A stretch of 64,000 nt of DNA from Hyphomicrobiales bacterium (GTDB lineage Bacteria > Pseudomonadota > Alphaproteobacteria > Rhizobiales > Rhizobiaceae), in assembly GCA_900472925.1 (NCBI GenBank), contig UCJU01000020.1, forward strand, positions 81,927 to 145,926. The letters are read 5' to 3'. A program made the position numbers and the translations under genes. The notes below the pieces were generated by a model that had not been told where the DNA came from, searched no databases, and saw only the letters and a program-made list of their open reading frames with translations. Within the stretch, counting starts at the first letter, position 1, and the number at the start of each line of letters is the position of its first letter. Shown piece by piece: positions 8,024 through 16,818 of the stretch.

Positions 8024-8102
8024 CATCCTCGGGCTTGTCCCGAGGATCTCATCACACTTCTGTGGATGCAACGTGGCAGATGCTCGGGACAAGCCCGAGC
8101 AT
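8024..8102. repeat. Inverted repeat of CTCGGGCTTGTCCCGAG type
   Basis: Two self-complementary units, 8024-8047 and 8081-8102, are inverted copies of one another (CTCGGGCTTGTCCCGAG and CTCGGGACAAGCCCGAG). Such units are abundant between genes in Rhizobiaceae. It lies 27 bp beyond the end of the oligopeptidase gene and could also act as its transcript 3' end. Confidence 0.7.
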
Positions 8103-8128
8103 GACGACGACGGGACGTTTGCCGACCC

Positions 8129-10228
8129 TCAAACGGCAGCCTTATCCGCGACCTTCAACGCAAACGCATACTCAAACGCGATCTCTTCCAGCCGCTGGAA
8201 CCGCCCGGACTTGCCCCCATGTCCCGCCGCCATGTTGGTCTTCAACAGGATAGGCGCTTCACCCGTGGTATGTTCGCGCAACTTTGCCACCCACTTGGTT
8301 GGCTCCCAATAGGTCACGCGCGGGTCGGTCAGTCCTGATATGGCCAGAAGCGGCGGGTAGGGCTTTGCCGCCACGTTGTCGTATGGCGAATAGGCGGCGA
8401 TCCACTGATATTCCTCCTCCGACTCCAGAGGGTTGCCCCATTCCGGCCATTCCGGCGGCGTCAGCGGCAAGGTGTCGTCCAGCATGGTCGTCAGCACGTC
8501 CACGAAGGGGACGGCGGCGATGATGCCAGCAAATTTCTCCGGTGCCATGTTGGCGACCGCACCCATCAGCATGCCACCGGCAGAACCGCCTTCGGCAATG
8601 ATGCCGGAATAAGAGGTGAAGCCCTCCTTTACCAGATGGTCGGCAGCGGCGATGAAGTCCTTGAACGTGTTCTGCTTGTGCTCCATCTTGCCGGTTTCGT
8701 ACCATTCGAAACCCTTGTCCTTGCCGCCGCGAATATGGGCCACGGCATAAACAAAGCCGCGATCGGCCAGCGACAGGTTGTTGGTGCTGAAGGATGCCGG
8801 AATAGAAATGCCGTACGCTCCGTAACCATAGAGCAGGCAGGGGGCCGAACCATCCAGTGGCGTGTCCTTTCGGTAGAGCAGGGATACCGGCACCTGTGCG
8901 CCATCATGCGATGTCGCCATGATGCGGCGCGTGACGTAGTCGTCAGGGTTATGGCCTGATGGTACCTCCTGCGTTTTCAGCAGCGTGCGCTCGCGCGTCA
9001 CCATGTCGTAGTCGAACAACTGGCTCGGCGTCGTCATGGACGAATAGCTGAAGCGGATGACGTTGGTGTCATATTCCGCCGCACCATGCAGACCCAACGA
9101 ATAGGCCTGCTCGTCGAAGGCGACGCTGTGCTCTTCGCCGCTGACACGGTCGCGGATGACGATGCGCGGCAGTCCGTCGCGACGCTCCAGCCAGATCAGG
9201 TGACGGGCATAGGCGTCGATATCCAGAATGAGACGTCCCGGCTCGTGCGGCACCACTTCCGTCCAGTTTTCCTTGCCCGGTGCCGTCACCGGCGTCTGGC
9301 AGATGCGGAAATCCTTGGCGTCGCCGTCATTGGTCAGGATGTAGAAGACATCGCCGCCCTCGCACAGCGAATATTCGATGCCTTCCTCACGCTCCGCCAC
9401 GATCTGCGGCTCCGCAGTCAAATCCTTGGTGGAGAGAATCCGGTATTCACTGGTCTCGTGGTCGTGAATGTCGATGAAAATGAAGTCATCCAGCACCGAA
9501 GCGCCGACACCCATGAAGAAGCCGGGGTCTTTTTCTTCATAGACCAGACGGTCGGAGGATTGCGGCTCACCGATAATATGGTGAAAGACCTTGGAGGGGC
9601 GGTGGTTTTCATCCTGAAGCGAATAGAAGAAGCTCTTGCCATCCGGCGCCCAGGCACCACCACCGGCGGTGTTCTCGATTACGTCGGCCAGATCCTCGCC
9701 GCTCTCCAGCTCGCGAATGCGCAGCGTGTAATATTCAGAACCCTTGTCGTCATAACCCCAGATGCCGCGACTGTGATCGCTGGTCTGGTCGAGACCGGCA
9801 AGACGGAAATAATCCTTGCCTTCGGCTTCCTTGTCGCCGTTCAAGAGAAGGTGCTTCTCGCCGCCGCCGCGCGGTGTGCGGAAATAATGCGGCTGCTCGC
9901 CGCCCGTGACGAACAGCGTGCCGTAGGCATAGGGGCCATCATTGACTGGCACCGAGGAATCATCCTGCTTGATGCGGCCCTTCATCTCCTCGAACAGCTT
10001 TTCCTGAAGCGGCTTCGTATCGGCCATAGCCGCTTCCATATAGGCATTCTCAGCCTCCATATGGGTGCGGATGGCCGGGTCCAGCAGCGTCGGGTCCTTG
10101 AACATGGCCTGCCAGTTATCGGCGCGGAACCACGCATAATCATCCGTGCGCGTTATGCCGTGATGGGTATCAGTGGTCGGCTTTTTTTCGGCCACGGGTG
10201 CCGCTGGCAGGTTTTTGAAAATGGACAA
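8129..10228 (-). CDS. ptrB: Oligopeptidase B (S9A prolyl oligopeptidase family)
   Basis: Serine peptidase of about 699 aa that cleaves small peptides after basic residues. An N-terminal beta-propeller domain is preceded by the family's usual entry (THHGITRTDDYAWFRADNW). The C-terminal hydrolase domain has the nucleophile Ser in EGGSAGGMLMG, the Asp in DPRVTYWEP and the His in AAGHGGKSGR. Acidic pairs in the hydrolase domain suit Arg/Lys specificity, favouring oligopeptidase B over prolyl oligopeptidase. No signal peptide, so cytoplasmic. The frame is open to a GTG at 10336, but homology begins just after the TTG at 10228, which I prefer; neither start has a strong ribosome site. Confidence 0.9.
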   Translation of the reverse strand: MSIFKNLPAAPVAEKKPTTDTHHGITRTDDYAWFRADNWQAMFKDPTLLDPAIRTHMEAENAYMEAAMADTKPLQEKLFEEMKGRIKQDDSSVPVNDGPYAYGTLFVTGGEQPHYFRTPRGGGEKHLLLNGDKEAEGKDYFRLAGLDQTSDHSRGIWGYDDKGSEYYTLRIRELESGEDLADVIENTAGGGAWAPDGKSFFYSLQDENHRPSKVFHHIIGEPQSSDRLVYEEKDPGFFMGVGASVLDDFIFIDIHDHETSEYRILSTKDLTAEPQIVAEREEGIEYSLCEGGDVFYILTNDGDAKDFRICQTPVTAPGKENWTEVVPHEPGRLILDIDAYARHLIWLERRDGLPRIVIRDRVSGEEHSVAFDEQAYSLGLHGAAEYDTNVIRFSYSSMTTPSQLFDYDMVTRERTLLKTQEVPSGHNPDDYVTRRIMATSHDGAQVPVSLLYRKDTPLDGSAPCLLYGYGAYGISIPASFSTNNLSLADRGFVYAVAHIRGGKDKGFEWYETGKMEHKQNTFKDFIAAADHLVKEGFTSYSGIIAEGGSAGGMLMGAVANMAPEKFAGIIAAVPFVDVLTTMLDDTLPLTPPEWPEWGNPLESEEEYQWIAAYSPYDNVAAKPYPPLLAISGLTDPRVTYWEPTKWVAKLREHTTGEAPILLKTNMAAGHGGKSGRFQRLEEIAFEYAFALKVADKAAV

Positions 10229-10464
10229 GGGAAACTCGCTTTCATGGGAAATCAGTCTGCGTGTGCAGAAGATGTAGAGCGCCACCGTTGGTCGTTCAAG
10301 CTGGAAATGGTCACGTTCAAAAGAAGCCCCATGCACAATTTGGCCCGTTTTCGATCACAATTTGAGACTAGATCGCACATCTGACACATCCGTTCGGATG
10401 GTGGAAAAGCAATGGATTTGCGCTGCGAATCAAAAAAGAACAACAAGAAGCCCGACAGGAAACC

Positions 10465-10866
10465 ATGCAAAACCTCACGCCCGTTGCCCTTCTCGCAGCC
10501 CTTATAATCCTGCCTGCGGCTATGCCTGCCATGGCGATAGATGCCAATGTGCTGCGTCAGTTGAACGTGCTGGCGCCTGAAGAGCGGCTGGAGCAGCGCT
10601 GCGATATCGAAGCCATGGAGCGCATTGCCAAGGAGCAGAAGGGCATGAAGCCCGACAAGGTCATCGCCTATGCCTTTGGCGACCCCGACGTGACCTCCGA
10701 TAGCATCAAGGCAGGCGGTGCGGTTTTCAGAAGTTCCGGCGAATGGTACCGCCTGCGCTACAAATGTCAGATCGCGCCATCGACGCTCGGCATCAAGGAT
10801 TTCGACTACAAGGTCGGAGAAAAGGTGCCTGAGGAGCAATGGGCCAAGCATTACCTGTACGATTGA
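10465..10866 (+). CDS. DUF930-family secreted protein
   Basis: Protein of 133 aa with a signal peptide (cleavage after PAMA, about residue 24). The mature part, starting DANVLRQLNVLAPEERLEQRCDIEAMERI and carrying two cysteines (RCDIE and YKCQI), matches the pattern I associate with DUF930 proteins of Rhizobiales, which have no known function. ATG start at 10465. It is divergent from the oligopeptidase gene with a 236-bp intergenic region and stands alone, so probably monocistronic. Confidence 0.75.
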   Translation: MQNLTPVALLAALIILPAAMPAMAIDANVLRQLNVLAPEERLEQRCDIEAMERIAKEQKGMKPDKVIAYAFGDPDVTSDSIKAGGAVFRSSGEWYRLRYKCQIAPSTLGIKDFDYKVGEKVPEEQWAKHYLYD

Positions 10867-10993
10867 GACGCAACCTCTCTCGTGGGACCATCCGTTGCCA
10901 ATCCGCAACGATATCCAACTGATGTTATATTGATATTGCTGCCTGCTGAAATGCCGCTTAATCCTTCTTCCAGAGGGTTTTGGGGATAAGTCT

Positions 10994-11914
10994 ATGGATG
11001 TGGGGTTTCACGGGCTTTCAGCGTTTCCGCTGACGCCGGCAGATGAAGAGGGCGTGGTCGATGCGGAAGCATTGTCGCGGCTGTTAGAGCGGCTGGATGC
11101 GGCTGCGGTCGATACGATCGGCTTGCTCGGCAGCACCGGAAGCTATGCCTATCTATCTCGAGCCGAGCGTCTGCGTGCCATCAAGGCCGCAGCGGAATGC
11201 GTGAAGGGCAAAAGGCCACTGATCGTCAGTGTCGGCGCGCTTCGCACCAGCGAATCCGTCGCGCTGGCAAAAGACGCGGAGGCCGCCGGTGCCGATGCGT
11301 TGCTGCTGGCGCCTGTGTCCTACACGCCGCTGACGCAGGAAGAGGCCTATCATCATTTCGCAGCCGTTGCCGGTTCAACAAGCCTGCCGCTTTGCATCTA
11401 CAACAATCCATCGACCACGAAATTTTCCTTCGGTGACGAGCTTCTGGTTCGGCTTGCCTATATTCCCCATATCCGCGCCGTCAAAATGCCGTTTCTATCG
11501 GACATGGCGTTCAAGGATGAGCTGGAGCGCCTGCGGCCAAGATTGGGCGAGGGCTTCGCGATAGGCTATAGCGGAGACTGGGGTGCGTCGCAGGCCGTGC
11601 TGCAAGGCGCCGATTGCTGGTACAGCGTCATCGGCGGCCTGTTGCCTGTGCCAGCACTGCGTCTGCTGCGTGCCGCGCAGGCGGGAGATTCGGCTGAAGT
11701 GCAGCGGATCGAAGCCTATTTTCAACCGCTCTGGTCCCTGTTTCAGGAATTCGGCAGCTACCGCGTCGTCTATGCGGCGGCAAACCTGTTGTCGCTCACC
11801 CACCGCCAGCCGCCCTTGCCGATCATGCCGCTCAGCGTCAGCGATTGCGCGCGGGTCGAAGACGCACTGGAAAAACTCTCCGAACTGGACGGTCTGCCCG
11901 CCGCCACGCCATAA
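10994..11914 (+). CDS. Dihydrodipicolinate synthase (DapA) family aldolase
   Basis: TIM-barrel class I aldolase of 306 aa. The Tyr of YNNPSTT (about residue 137) and Schiff-base Lys of AVKMPFLSD (about 164) are in place. The usual GTTGE substrate loop is changed to GSTGSY, which argues for a paralogue acting on another 2-oxo acid rather than true lysine-pathway DapA. Start ATG 10994. The deacetylase-like gene begins 58 bp downstream and may be co-transcribed. Confidence 0.82.
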   Translation: MDVGFHGLSAFPLTPADEEGVVDAEALSRLLERLDAAAVDTIGLLGSTGSYAYLSRAERLRAIKAAAECVKGKRPLIVSVGALRTSESVALAKDAEAAGADALLLAPVSYTPLTQEEAYHHFAAVAGSTSLPLCIYNNPSTTKFSFGDELLVRLAYIPHIRAVKMPFLSDMAFKDELERLRPRLGEGFAIGYSGDWGASQAVLQGADCWYSVIGGLLPVPALRLLRAAQAGDSAEVQRIEAYFQPLWSLFQEFGSYRVVYAAANLLSLTHRQPPLPIMPLSVSDCARVEDALEKLSELDGLPAATP

Positions 11915-11972
11915 TTCCGGCACTTTGCGGGCAGAATGGCCTTGGGGCTCCTGACCGAAGAAGGCATCCGAC

Positions 11973-12698
11973 ATGCTGAAGACCATTGCTTTTGCCGCAT
12001 TGATGGCTGCCTCCGCAGCGCCCGCCTTCGCAGGCAATGGTCTGCTGGAACCGACGCTGAAAATGCAGCCGAGCAAGGCGCATGCGACACGCGTGGCCAT
12101 CACGCTCGATGCCTGCATGGGCAAGACGGATTTCCGCATTCTCGATACGCTCGTCAATGAGAAAATCCCCGCCACCATCTTCGTCACGGCCCGCTGGCTG
12201 AAGCACAACCCGGAAGCACTCGCGGTCATGATGTCGCATCCTGACCTGTTCGAACTGGAAAATCACGGCGAAAACCACATTCCAGCGGTCGATAAACCAG
12301 TCTCGATTTATGGCATTGCAGCCGCAGGCTCGACTGCGGCGGTAGAGCAGGAAGTGGAAGGCGGCAGGCTTGCTGTCGCGAACGCCACCGGCCATCAGCC
12401 GCAATGGTTTCGAGGTGCTACGGCCAAATATACCAATTCTTCCATGGCCACCATCAACCACATGGGAGAGCGGGTTGCAGGCTTTTCTATCAACGGCGAT
12501 GGCGGCTCGCTGCTGGGTGCTGGTATGACGGCCAAACACATTGCCTCTGCAAAAGACGGCGATGTCATCATCTCCCACATCAACCAGCCGACGCACGAAG
12601 CCGGCGAGGGCGTGGTGCGTGGATTGCTGGCGCTGAAAGCCCGTGGCGTGATTTTCGCACGCCTTGATGATCCGGCCTTCAACGCACCATCGAACTGA
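11973..12698 (+). CDS. Secreted polysaccharide-deacetylase-like protein
   Basis: Protein of 241 aa with a signal peptide (cleavage near APAFA-GN). A NodB-like fold is indicated by VAITLDACMGKTDFRILDTL, ATIFVTARWL and the metal-binding His motif HGENH. The family's TFDDG motif is TLDAC here: the first Asp (catalytic base) is kept but the second, a metal ligand, is lost, so activity may be altered. Probably periplasmic, acting on cell-wall or exported glycans. The stop codon abuts the convergent AI-2E-type gene. Confidence 0.8.
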   Translation: MLKTIAFAALMAASAAPAFAGNGLLEPTLKMQPSKAHATRVAITLDACMGKTDFRILDTLVNEKIPATIFVTARWLKHNPEALAVMMSHPDLFELENHGENHIPAVDKPVSIYGIAAAGSTAAVEQEVEGGRLAVANATGHQPQWFRGATAKYTNSSMATINHMGERVAGFSINGDGGSLLGAGMTAKHIASAKDGDVIISHINQPTHEAGEGVVRGLLALKARGVIFARLDDPAFNAPSN

Positions 12699-13853
12699 TC
12701 AGGACGGCAGGTTCGGCACCACGCGGCGGGATGGGAAGAGCTCGCGGGCGATGGTCATCCCGATGAGCGAAAGCGGCAGAGCCAGCATTGCGCCTGCGGC
12801 CCCCCACATCCATGTCCAGAAAATGATAGCAACGAAGACGAGGAAGGGATTGATTTCCATGTTTTTTCCCACCACCGCCGGAAAGGCCAGATTTTCCATC
12901 AGCAGGTGAATGGTGAAAAAGACGATGGAGGGTAGAAGCGCAAAGACCATGCTGTCATGCGTCAGAATGCCTGCAACGGCGAGCGATAGCGTCATGGCCG
13001 TGATGCCCAAAAACGGCACGAAGCTGGACAGGAATGCGAACAATCCCCACAGAAACGGCATGGCGAGACCGCCCACATAGGCGATGACCACCATGGTTAC
13101 CCCCAACCCAGCATACATTAGCGATGCAGTTGCAAAGTAGGAACTGAGCACCTGTTCGATTGAGGCGATGGTGCGGATGGTGCGCAGGCGCTGGTGGCGC
13201 TGCGGGAAGGCCATGATCATGGCTTTGCGCAGCCGGATACGGCTGTAGAGAAACAGAAGCAGGGCCGCAAAGAAGATCAGCCCCTGGACGATAGCCGGTG
13301 TGAGGTTTGACCCCACGACGGAAATGATGTCGCCGCTTCGAGAGATGATCGATTCGAGCGAAATGGAATTCAGGCTGAAGGTTGCCGCCGAAAAGTTCAA
13401 CCACCGCAGGCTTTGCAAATAGGGCACGAAGCGATCGATGGCTTTCTCGATGATGCCAGGGCCTTCCGACGCCAGCGTCGAAAGCGGATCGATCAGCGAA
13501 CTGATGACGAGGAACAGCACGAGGGCGACCGCCGATGACAGGATGAGCGCCACCGCAAAACCGGGAATGCCATAGGAGCTGAGCTTGCTTGCGGCGACGC
13601 CAAGGATCATGCCGACGACGATGGCCATCACAACTGGAATGAGAATGATCGATAGCGAATGTATCACGCCCATCAATATGATGAAAAAGATACCGACGAT
13701 GGACCACGCCACCGCCACATCCAACGCCTCGCGGCCCAGCGGCTGCTGGCTTCTTTCATCGTCCTTCGCCGAGCCAATCGCACCGCGCATGATCACGTCA
13801 TTCGCGATGATCTGCGCGCCGTTTTTTCGGTTCGTCACCGCTTGTTCATTCAT
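12699..13853 (-). CDS. AI-2E/UPF0118 family membrane transporter
   Basis: Integral membrane protein of 384 aa with about eight helices, in two hydrophobic blocks separated by an extracytoplasmic-type segment (residues about 150-215), as in the PerM/TqsA family. The C-terminal portion includes the typical PFLGITAMTLSLAVAG and LPLSLIGMTIARE stretches. The ATG at 13853 is preferred to one five codons upstream because GGGGA lies before it. Members export small molecules or act in Na+/H+ antiport; the name AI-2E exporter should not be over-read here. Convergent with the deacetylase gene. Confidence 0.82.
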   Translation of the reverse strand: MNEQAVTNRKNGAQIIANDVIMRGAIGSAKDDERSQQPLGREALDVAVAWSIVGIFFIILMGVIHSLSIILIPVVMAIVVGMILGVAASKLSSYGIPGFAVALILSSAVALVLFLVISSLIDPLSTLASEGPGIIEKAIDRFVPYLQSLRWLNFSAATFSLNSISLESIISRSGDIISVVGSNLTPAIVQGLIFFAALLLFLYSRIRLRKAMIMAFPQRHQRLRTIRTIASIEQVLSSYFATASLMYAGLGVTMVVIAYVGGLAMPFLWGLFAFLSSFVPFLGITAMTLSLAVAGILTHDSMVFALLPSIVFFTIHLLMENLAFPAVVGKNMEINPFLVFVAIIFWTWMWGAAGAMLALPLSLIGMTIARELFPSRRVVPNLPS

Positions 13854-13917
13854 CGAGCAGTCCCCCATTAGAACACATAACGCTCGACATATACTGCGGT
13901 TCCGAGGGGTGTAAGAT

Positions 13918-13959
13918 TTAAGGGCGCGGCAGGCTACTTTGGTTCCTGCCCGCCCTTAA
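13918..13959 (-). terminator. Large hairpin at end of the VOC gene
   Basis: TTAAGGGCG and GGCAGG pair with CCTGCC and CGCCCTTAA, giving a stem of about 15 pairs. It overlaps the stop codon of the minus-strand VOC gene and is followed on that strand by an A/T-rich stretch. Likely intrinsic terminator. Confidence 0.6.
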
Positions 13960-14816
13960 GCGGACAGCTTCAAGCCAATTCCCCAGGGGTCTTTCAATAC
14001 CACGCCGTCGCTGTGACGTTCGGTCTTGATTTCCATTTTGTCGAGCGCGGCCAATGCCTTGTCAAATTCGGCTCTCTCGTTGAATGTCAGGGAATAGCCG
14101 GAGAGTCCGGTCATATTCTCGCTTCGTGCCTGCGCGCCACGGCTGTTCCATATGTTGGCCGCAACATGGTGATGGTAGTCACCGGAGCCGAAGAAGCTGG
14201 CACCAGGATACCGCGCCATGATCTTCAGGCCCAGCACGTCTCGGTAAAAGGCGTCGGCCTGTGGAATGTCGCCGACCTGCAAATGAATGTGGCCGATGGC
14301 TGTGCCATCCGCCGCTTTCGCAAATGTTGCCTTCGGTGCGCTGTCGTAAAGCGCCTGCAGGTCCAGCCGCTCTGTGGCCATCGCGACAGTGCCGTCCGGC
14401 TGGTAGCTCCACTCGTTTGGCGAGCGGTCGCGGTAGACCTCGATGCCGTTATTCTCGGGATCGGCCAGATAGATTGCTTCGCTGACCAAATGGTCGGAAG
14501 CGCCCTGAAGCTGCACATTGTTGTGCGCCACATGCGTCAGCCACAAGGCCAGATCATTGCGGCTCGGCATCAGGAAAGCGGTATGGAAAAGACCCGCAGC
14601 GCCACTGGGGGCACGCGCGGCATTCTGCGATGTCGTCAGCGTCAGAAGTGGCTGACAGTTCACGCCCAACACGTCGCCGCTTGCGGATTTCTCGATGACC
14701 GAAAGACCGATGATCTTCTGGTAGAAGTCCGATACCCGGTCCAGATCGCGCACCACAAGATGGGCCTGGCCCACATAGGCGGGCCGCGTCAGGGCGAACT
14801 GCTTGTCGTCGGTCAT
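13956..14816 (-). CDS. VOC-family (CatE-like) dioxygenase/glyoxalase protein
   Basis: Protein of 286 aa with two vicinal-oxygen-chelate domains: residues about 14-125 (QAHLVVRDLDRVSDFYQ, then NNGIEVYRDR) and 172-284 (GHIHLQVGDIPQADAFYRDVLGL, then DYHHHVAANIWN, then DPWGIGLKL). The metal ligands His (GHIHL), His (YHHHVA) and an acidic C-terminal residue resemble catechol-2,3-dioxygenase-like CatE proteins. The natural substrate is unknown. Start ATG 14816. The gene is monocistronic with a hairpin at its end. Confidence 0.82.
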   Translation of the reverse strand: MTDDKQFALTRPAYVGQAHLVVRDLDRVSDFYQKIIGLSVIEKSASGDVLGVNCQPLLTLTTSQNAARAPSGAAGLFHTAFLMPSRNDLALWLTHVAHNNVQLQGASDHLVSEAIYLADPENNGIEVYRDRSPNEWSYQPDGTVAMATERLDLQALYDSAPKATFAKAADGTAIGHIHLQVGDIPQADAFYRDVLGLKIMARYPGASFFGSGDYHHHVAANIWNSRGAQARSENMTGLSGYSLTFNERAEFDKALAALDKMEIKTERHSDGVVLKDPWGIGLKLSA

Positions 14817-15029
14817 TCTCTCTACTCCGATTTCAGTGCCGCTTGGCGGCTATTGAGAGCTACTATGCGCGCGATCCATCGTTCAGGAAAGATATCGGTT
14901 CGGCGATTCAGTGTGCAATATTTGTTGACGATAAAGTCGCTTTTGCCCAGATGGGACGAATTCCCTCCGGGCACACTTCGTGCAAATATGAGCGGTATCA
15001 AAAGCAAGAACAGGGTGTGGGAGAGACGG

Positions 15030-15440
15030 ATGTATAGCAAAATTCTCGTTCCGGTCGATTTGAGCGCCGTTGAGAAATCTCAAAAGATATTGAACAAAGC
15101 CGATGCGCTTCTGAATGATGGCGGCCAGATCGTGCTGTTGAACGTGGTCGAGGATTTGCCGGGTTATCTCGCCATCGACATGCCTGCAGACCTCATCAAA
15201 AATGCCATAGACGATGCAAGGCGGAAATTGGCGGCGTTGCAGCAGACATCGGCGCATATCGCTTCTTCCGAAATCCGCACCGGTGCACCGGCCCGTGAAA
15301 TTCTGGCTGCGGCGGAAGACCTCGGCGTCGACCTCATCATCATCGCCTCGCACACGCCTGACATGACCAACTACTTCATCGGCGCAACTGCCGACAGGGT
15401 GGTGCGCCACGCGAAATGCTCGGTTCTGGTTGATCGCTAG
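15030..15440 (+). CDS. Universal stress protein (UspA family)
   Basis: Protein of 136 aa with the Usp nucleotide-binding fold: KILVPVDLS at the N-terminus, LLNVVE, and the C-terminal ADRVVRHAKCSVLVDR. The canonical ATP-binding G-2xG-9xG-S/T is only partly kept (IGATADRVVRHAKCSV), so ATP binding is uncertain. The ATG at 15030 has GGGAGAG eight bases upstream; a much longer open frame running through the preceding region is the antisense of the VOC gene and is not coding. Confidence 0.88.
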   Translation: MYSKILVPVDLSAVEKSQKILNKADALLNDGGQIVLLNVVEDLPGYLAIDMPADLIKNAIDDARRKLAALQQTSAHIASSEIRTGAPAREILAAAEDLGVDLIIIASHTPDMTNYFIGATADRVVRHAKCSVLVDR

Positions 15441-15579
15441 CAAACGTCCGACATGAGAGTGACGCACGTTTGACTTTTGCAACACAAGCGAACGCAAAGT
15501 GATCGTCTTTGTTGCCGCTGGTCTTGTTCCCGTCTCATATTGTCTGCATGATCTGCGAACTATGACGCAGGAACAGACT

Positions 15580-16248
15580 ATGAGCGAGCTTTGGCGCTTC
15601 GGACGCCGGTATGACCTTCATGAAATCGTGGCAGATGGCATCGTGCACGGTGTCGGAATCGTTTTTGCGCTGATTGGCGCGACGGCCCTCATCTTTTACG
15701 TCACGCTGTGGGACAGCATCAGTGCGATTGCAGCCGTCTGGATCTATGCGCTGGGGCTTGTCCTGTGCCTTTCCATTTCCTTTACCTATAATATCTGGCC
15801 GCATTCCAATGTGAAATGGTACCTGCGCAGGCTGGACCACTCGGGTATTTTCATCCTTATTGCCGCAACCTACACGCCTATTCTCCAGCGCGGCATCGAA
15901 GATCCCCTGATTGCCGTGACACTCGCAGGCATATGGTTGGCGGCGCTATCCGGCATCATGCTGAAATGCTTTTTCCCGGGCCGGTTCGATCGTTTGGCGA
16001 TCCTGCTGTATCTGGGCATGGGCTGGAGCGGCGTCATGGTGGCGGATCGCCTGTCGTATCATCTGCCGCCCCTCAGCCTGTGGCTGATCGTCATCGGCGG
16101 TATCATTTACTCCATGGGTGTCATCTTCCATGTGTGGGAACGCCTGCGGTTCCAGAATGCCATCTGGCACGGCTTCGTCGTGGTTGCCGCTGCGGTGCAT
16201 TATACCGCCGTCATGACCAGTTTCAGCATGGCGCCGGTCACCGCTTAA
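15580..16248 (+). CDS. Hemolysin III / PAQR family membrane protein
   Basis: Seven-helix membrane protein of 222 aa from the ATG at 15580 (AGGA upstream; another ATG at 15562 is possible). Family signatures include ADGIVHGVG in the first helix, a Ser/His pair in helices 2-3 (LSISFTYNIWPH, RRLDHSGIF) and a conserved His in the last helices (WHGFVVVAAAVHY), which form the PAQR metal site. Despite the name most members are not toxins; they are membrane-homeostasis or hydrolase-like proteins. Probably transcribed alone. Confidence 0.85.
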   Translation: MSELWRFGRRYDLHEIVADGIVHGVGIVFALIGATALIFYVTLWDSISAIAAVWIYALGLVLCLSISFTYNIWPHSNVKWYLRRLDHSGIFILIAATYTPILQRGIEDPLIAVTLAGIWLAALSGIMLKCFFPGRFDRLAILLYLGMGWSGVMVADRLSYHLPPLSLWLIVIGGIIYSMGVIFHVWERLRFQNAIWHGFVVVAAAVHYTAVMTSFSMAPVTA

Positions 16249-16314
16249 AATCGCTGCACAGTTTTGCGACATGCTTTATGGTCGCCAGACATTGATTTGC
16301 AGCGGACAGACAGC

Positions 16315-16818
16315 ATGACGACAGAACTACGCGACGCCACCGCCGACGACCTTCCCGGCATCATGGACATCTATAACGATGCGGTGCTGAACACGACCGC
16401 GATCTGGAACGATATTCTGGTCGATCTCGAGAACCGCAAGGAGTGGTTCAAGCTTCGCCAGGATCGCGGTTTCCCTGTTATCGTCGCTGTGAAGGACGGC
16501 ACTGTCGCAGGCTACGCGTCCTACGGCGACTGGCGCGCCTTCGATGGTTACCGCCACACGCGTGAACATTCCATCTATGTCCATAAGGACGCCCGCGGCT
16601 CCGGCATCGGCAAACGGCTGATGCAGGCGTTGATCGACCATGCCGCAAACAACGACGTTCACGTCCTCATCGGCGCGATCGAAGCCGAAAACACCGCCTC
16701 CATCCGCCTCCACGAAGCGCTGGGCTTCCGCGTCGCAGGCCGGTTTTCCGAAGTCGGCACCAAGTTCGGTCGCTGGCTGGACCTCACCTGCATGGAACTC
16801 AAGCTTCCCGTGGCGTGA
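16315..16818 (+). CDS. GNAT N-acetyltransferase, phosphinothricin/MddA type
   Basis: Protein of 167 aa. The GNAT core is evident: LRDATADDLPGIMDIYNDAV at the start, HSIYVHKDARGSGIGKRLMQAL as acetyl-CoA-binding motif A, and ENTASIRLHEALGFRVAGRFSEVG as motif B. The WNDILVDLENRKEWF and GYASYGDWRAFDGYRHTREHS stretches place it with phosphinothricin acetyltransferase / methionine sulfoximine acetyltransferase (YncA/MddA). Start ATG 16315. Its 3' end overlaps the convergent GlxA-type gene by 20 bp. Confidence 0.87.
   Translation: MTTELRDATADDLPGIMDIYNDAVLNTTAIWNDILVDLENRKEWFKLRQDRGFPVIVAVKDGTVAGYASYGDWRAFDGYRHTREHSIYVHKDARGSGIGKRLMQALIDHAANNDVHVLIGAIEAENTASIRLHEALGFRVAGRFSEVGTKFGRWLDLTCMELKLPVA

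Noticed and set aside
14013..15029. Long frame fused in front of the universal stress protein
   Set aside because: Mostly antisense of the VOC gene; the Usp has its own ribosome site and normal N-terminus at 15030.
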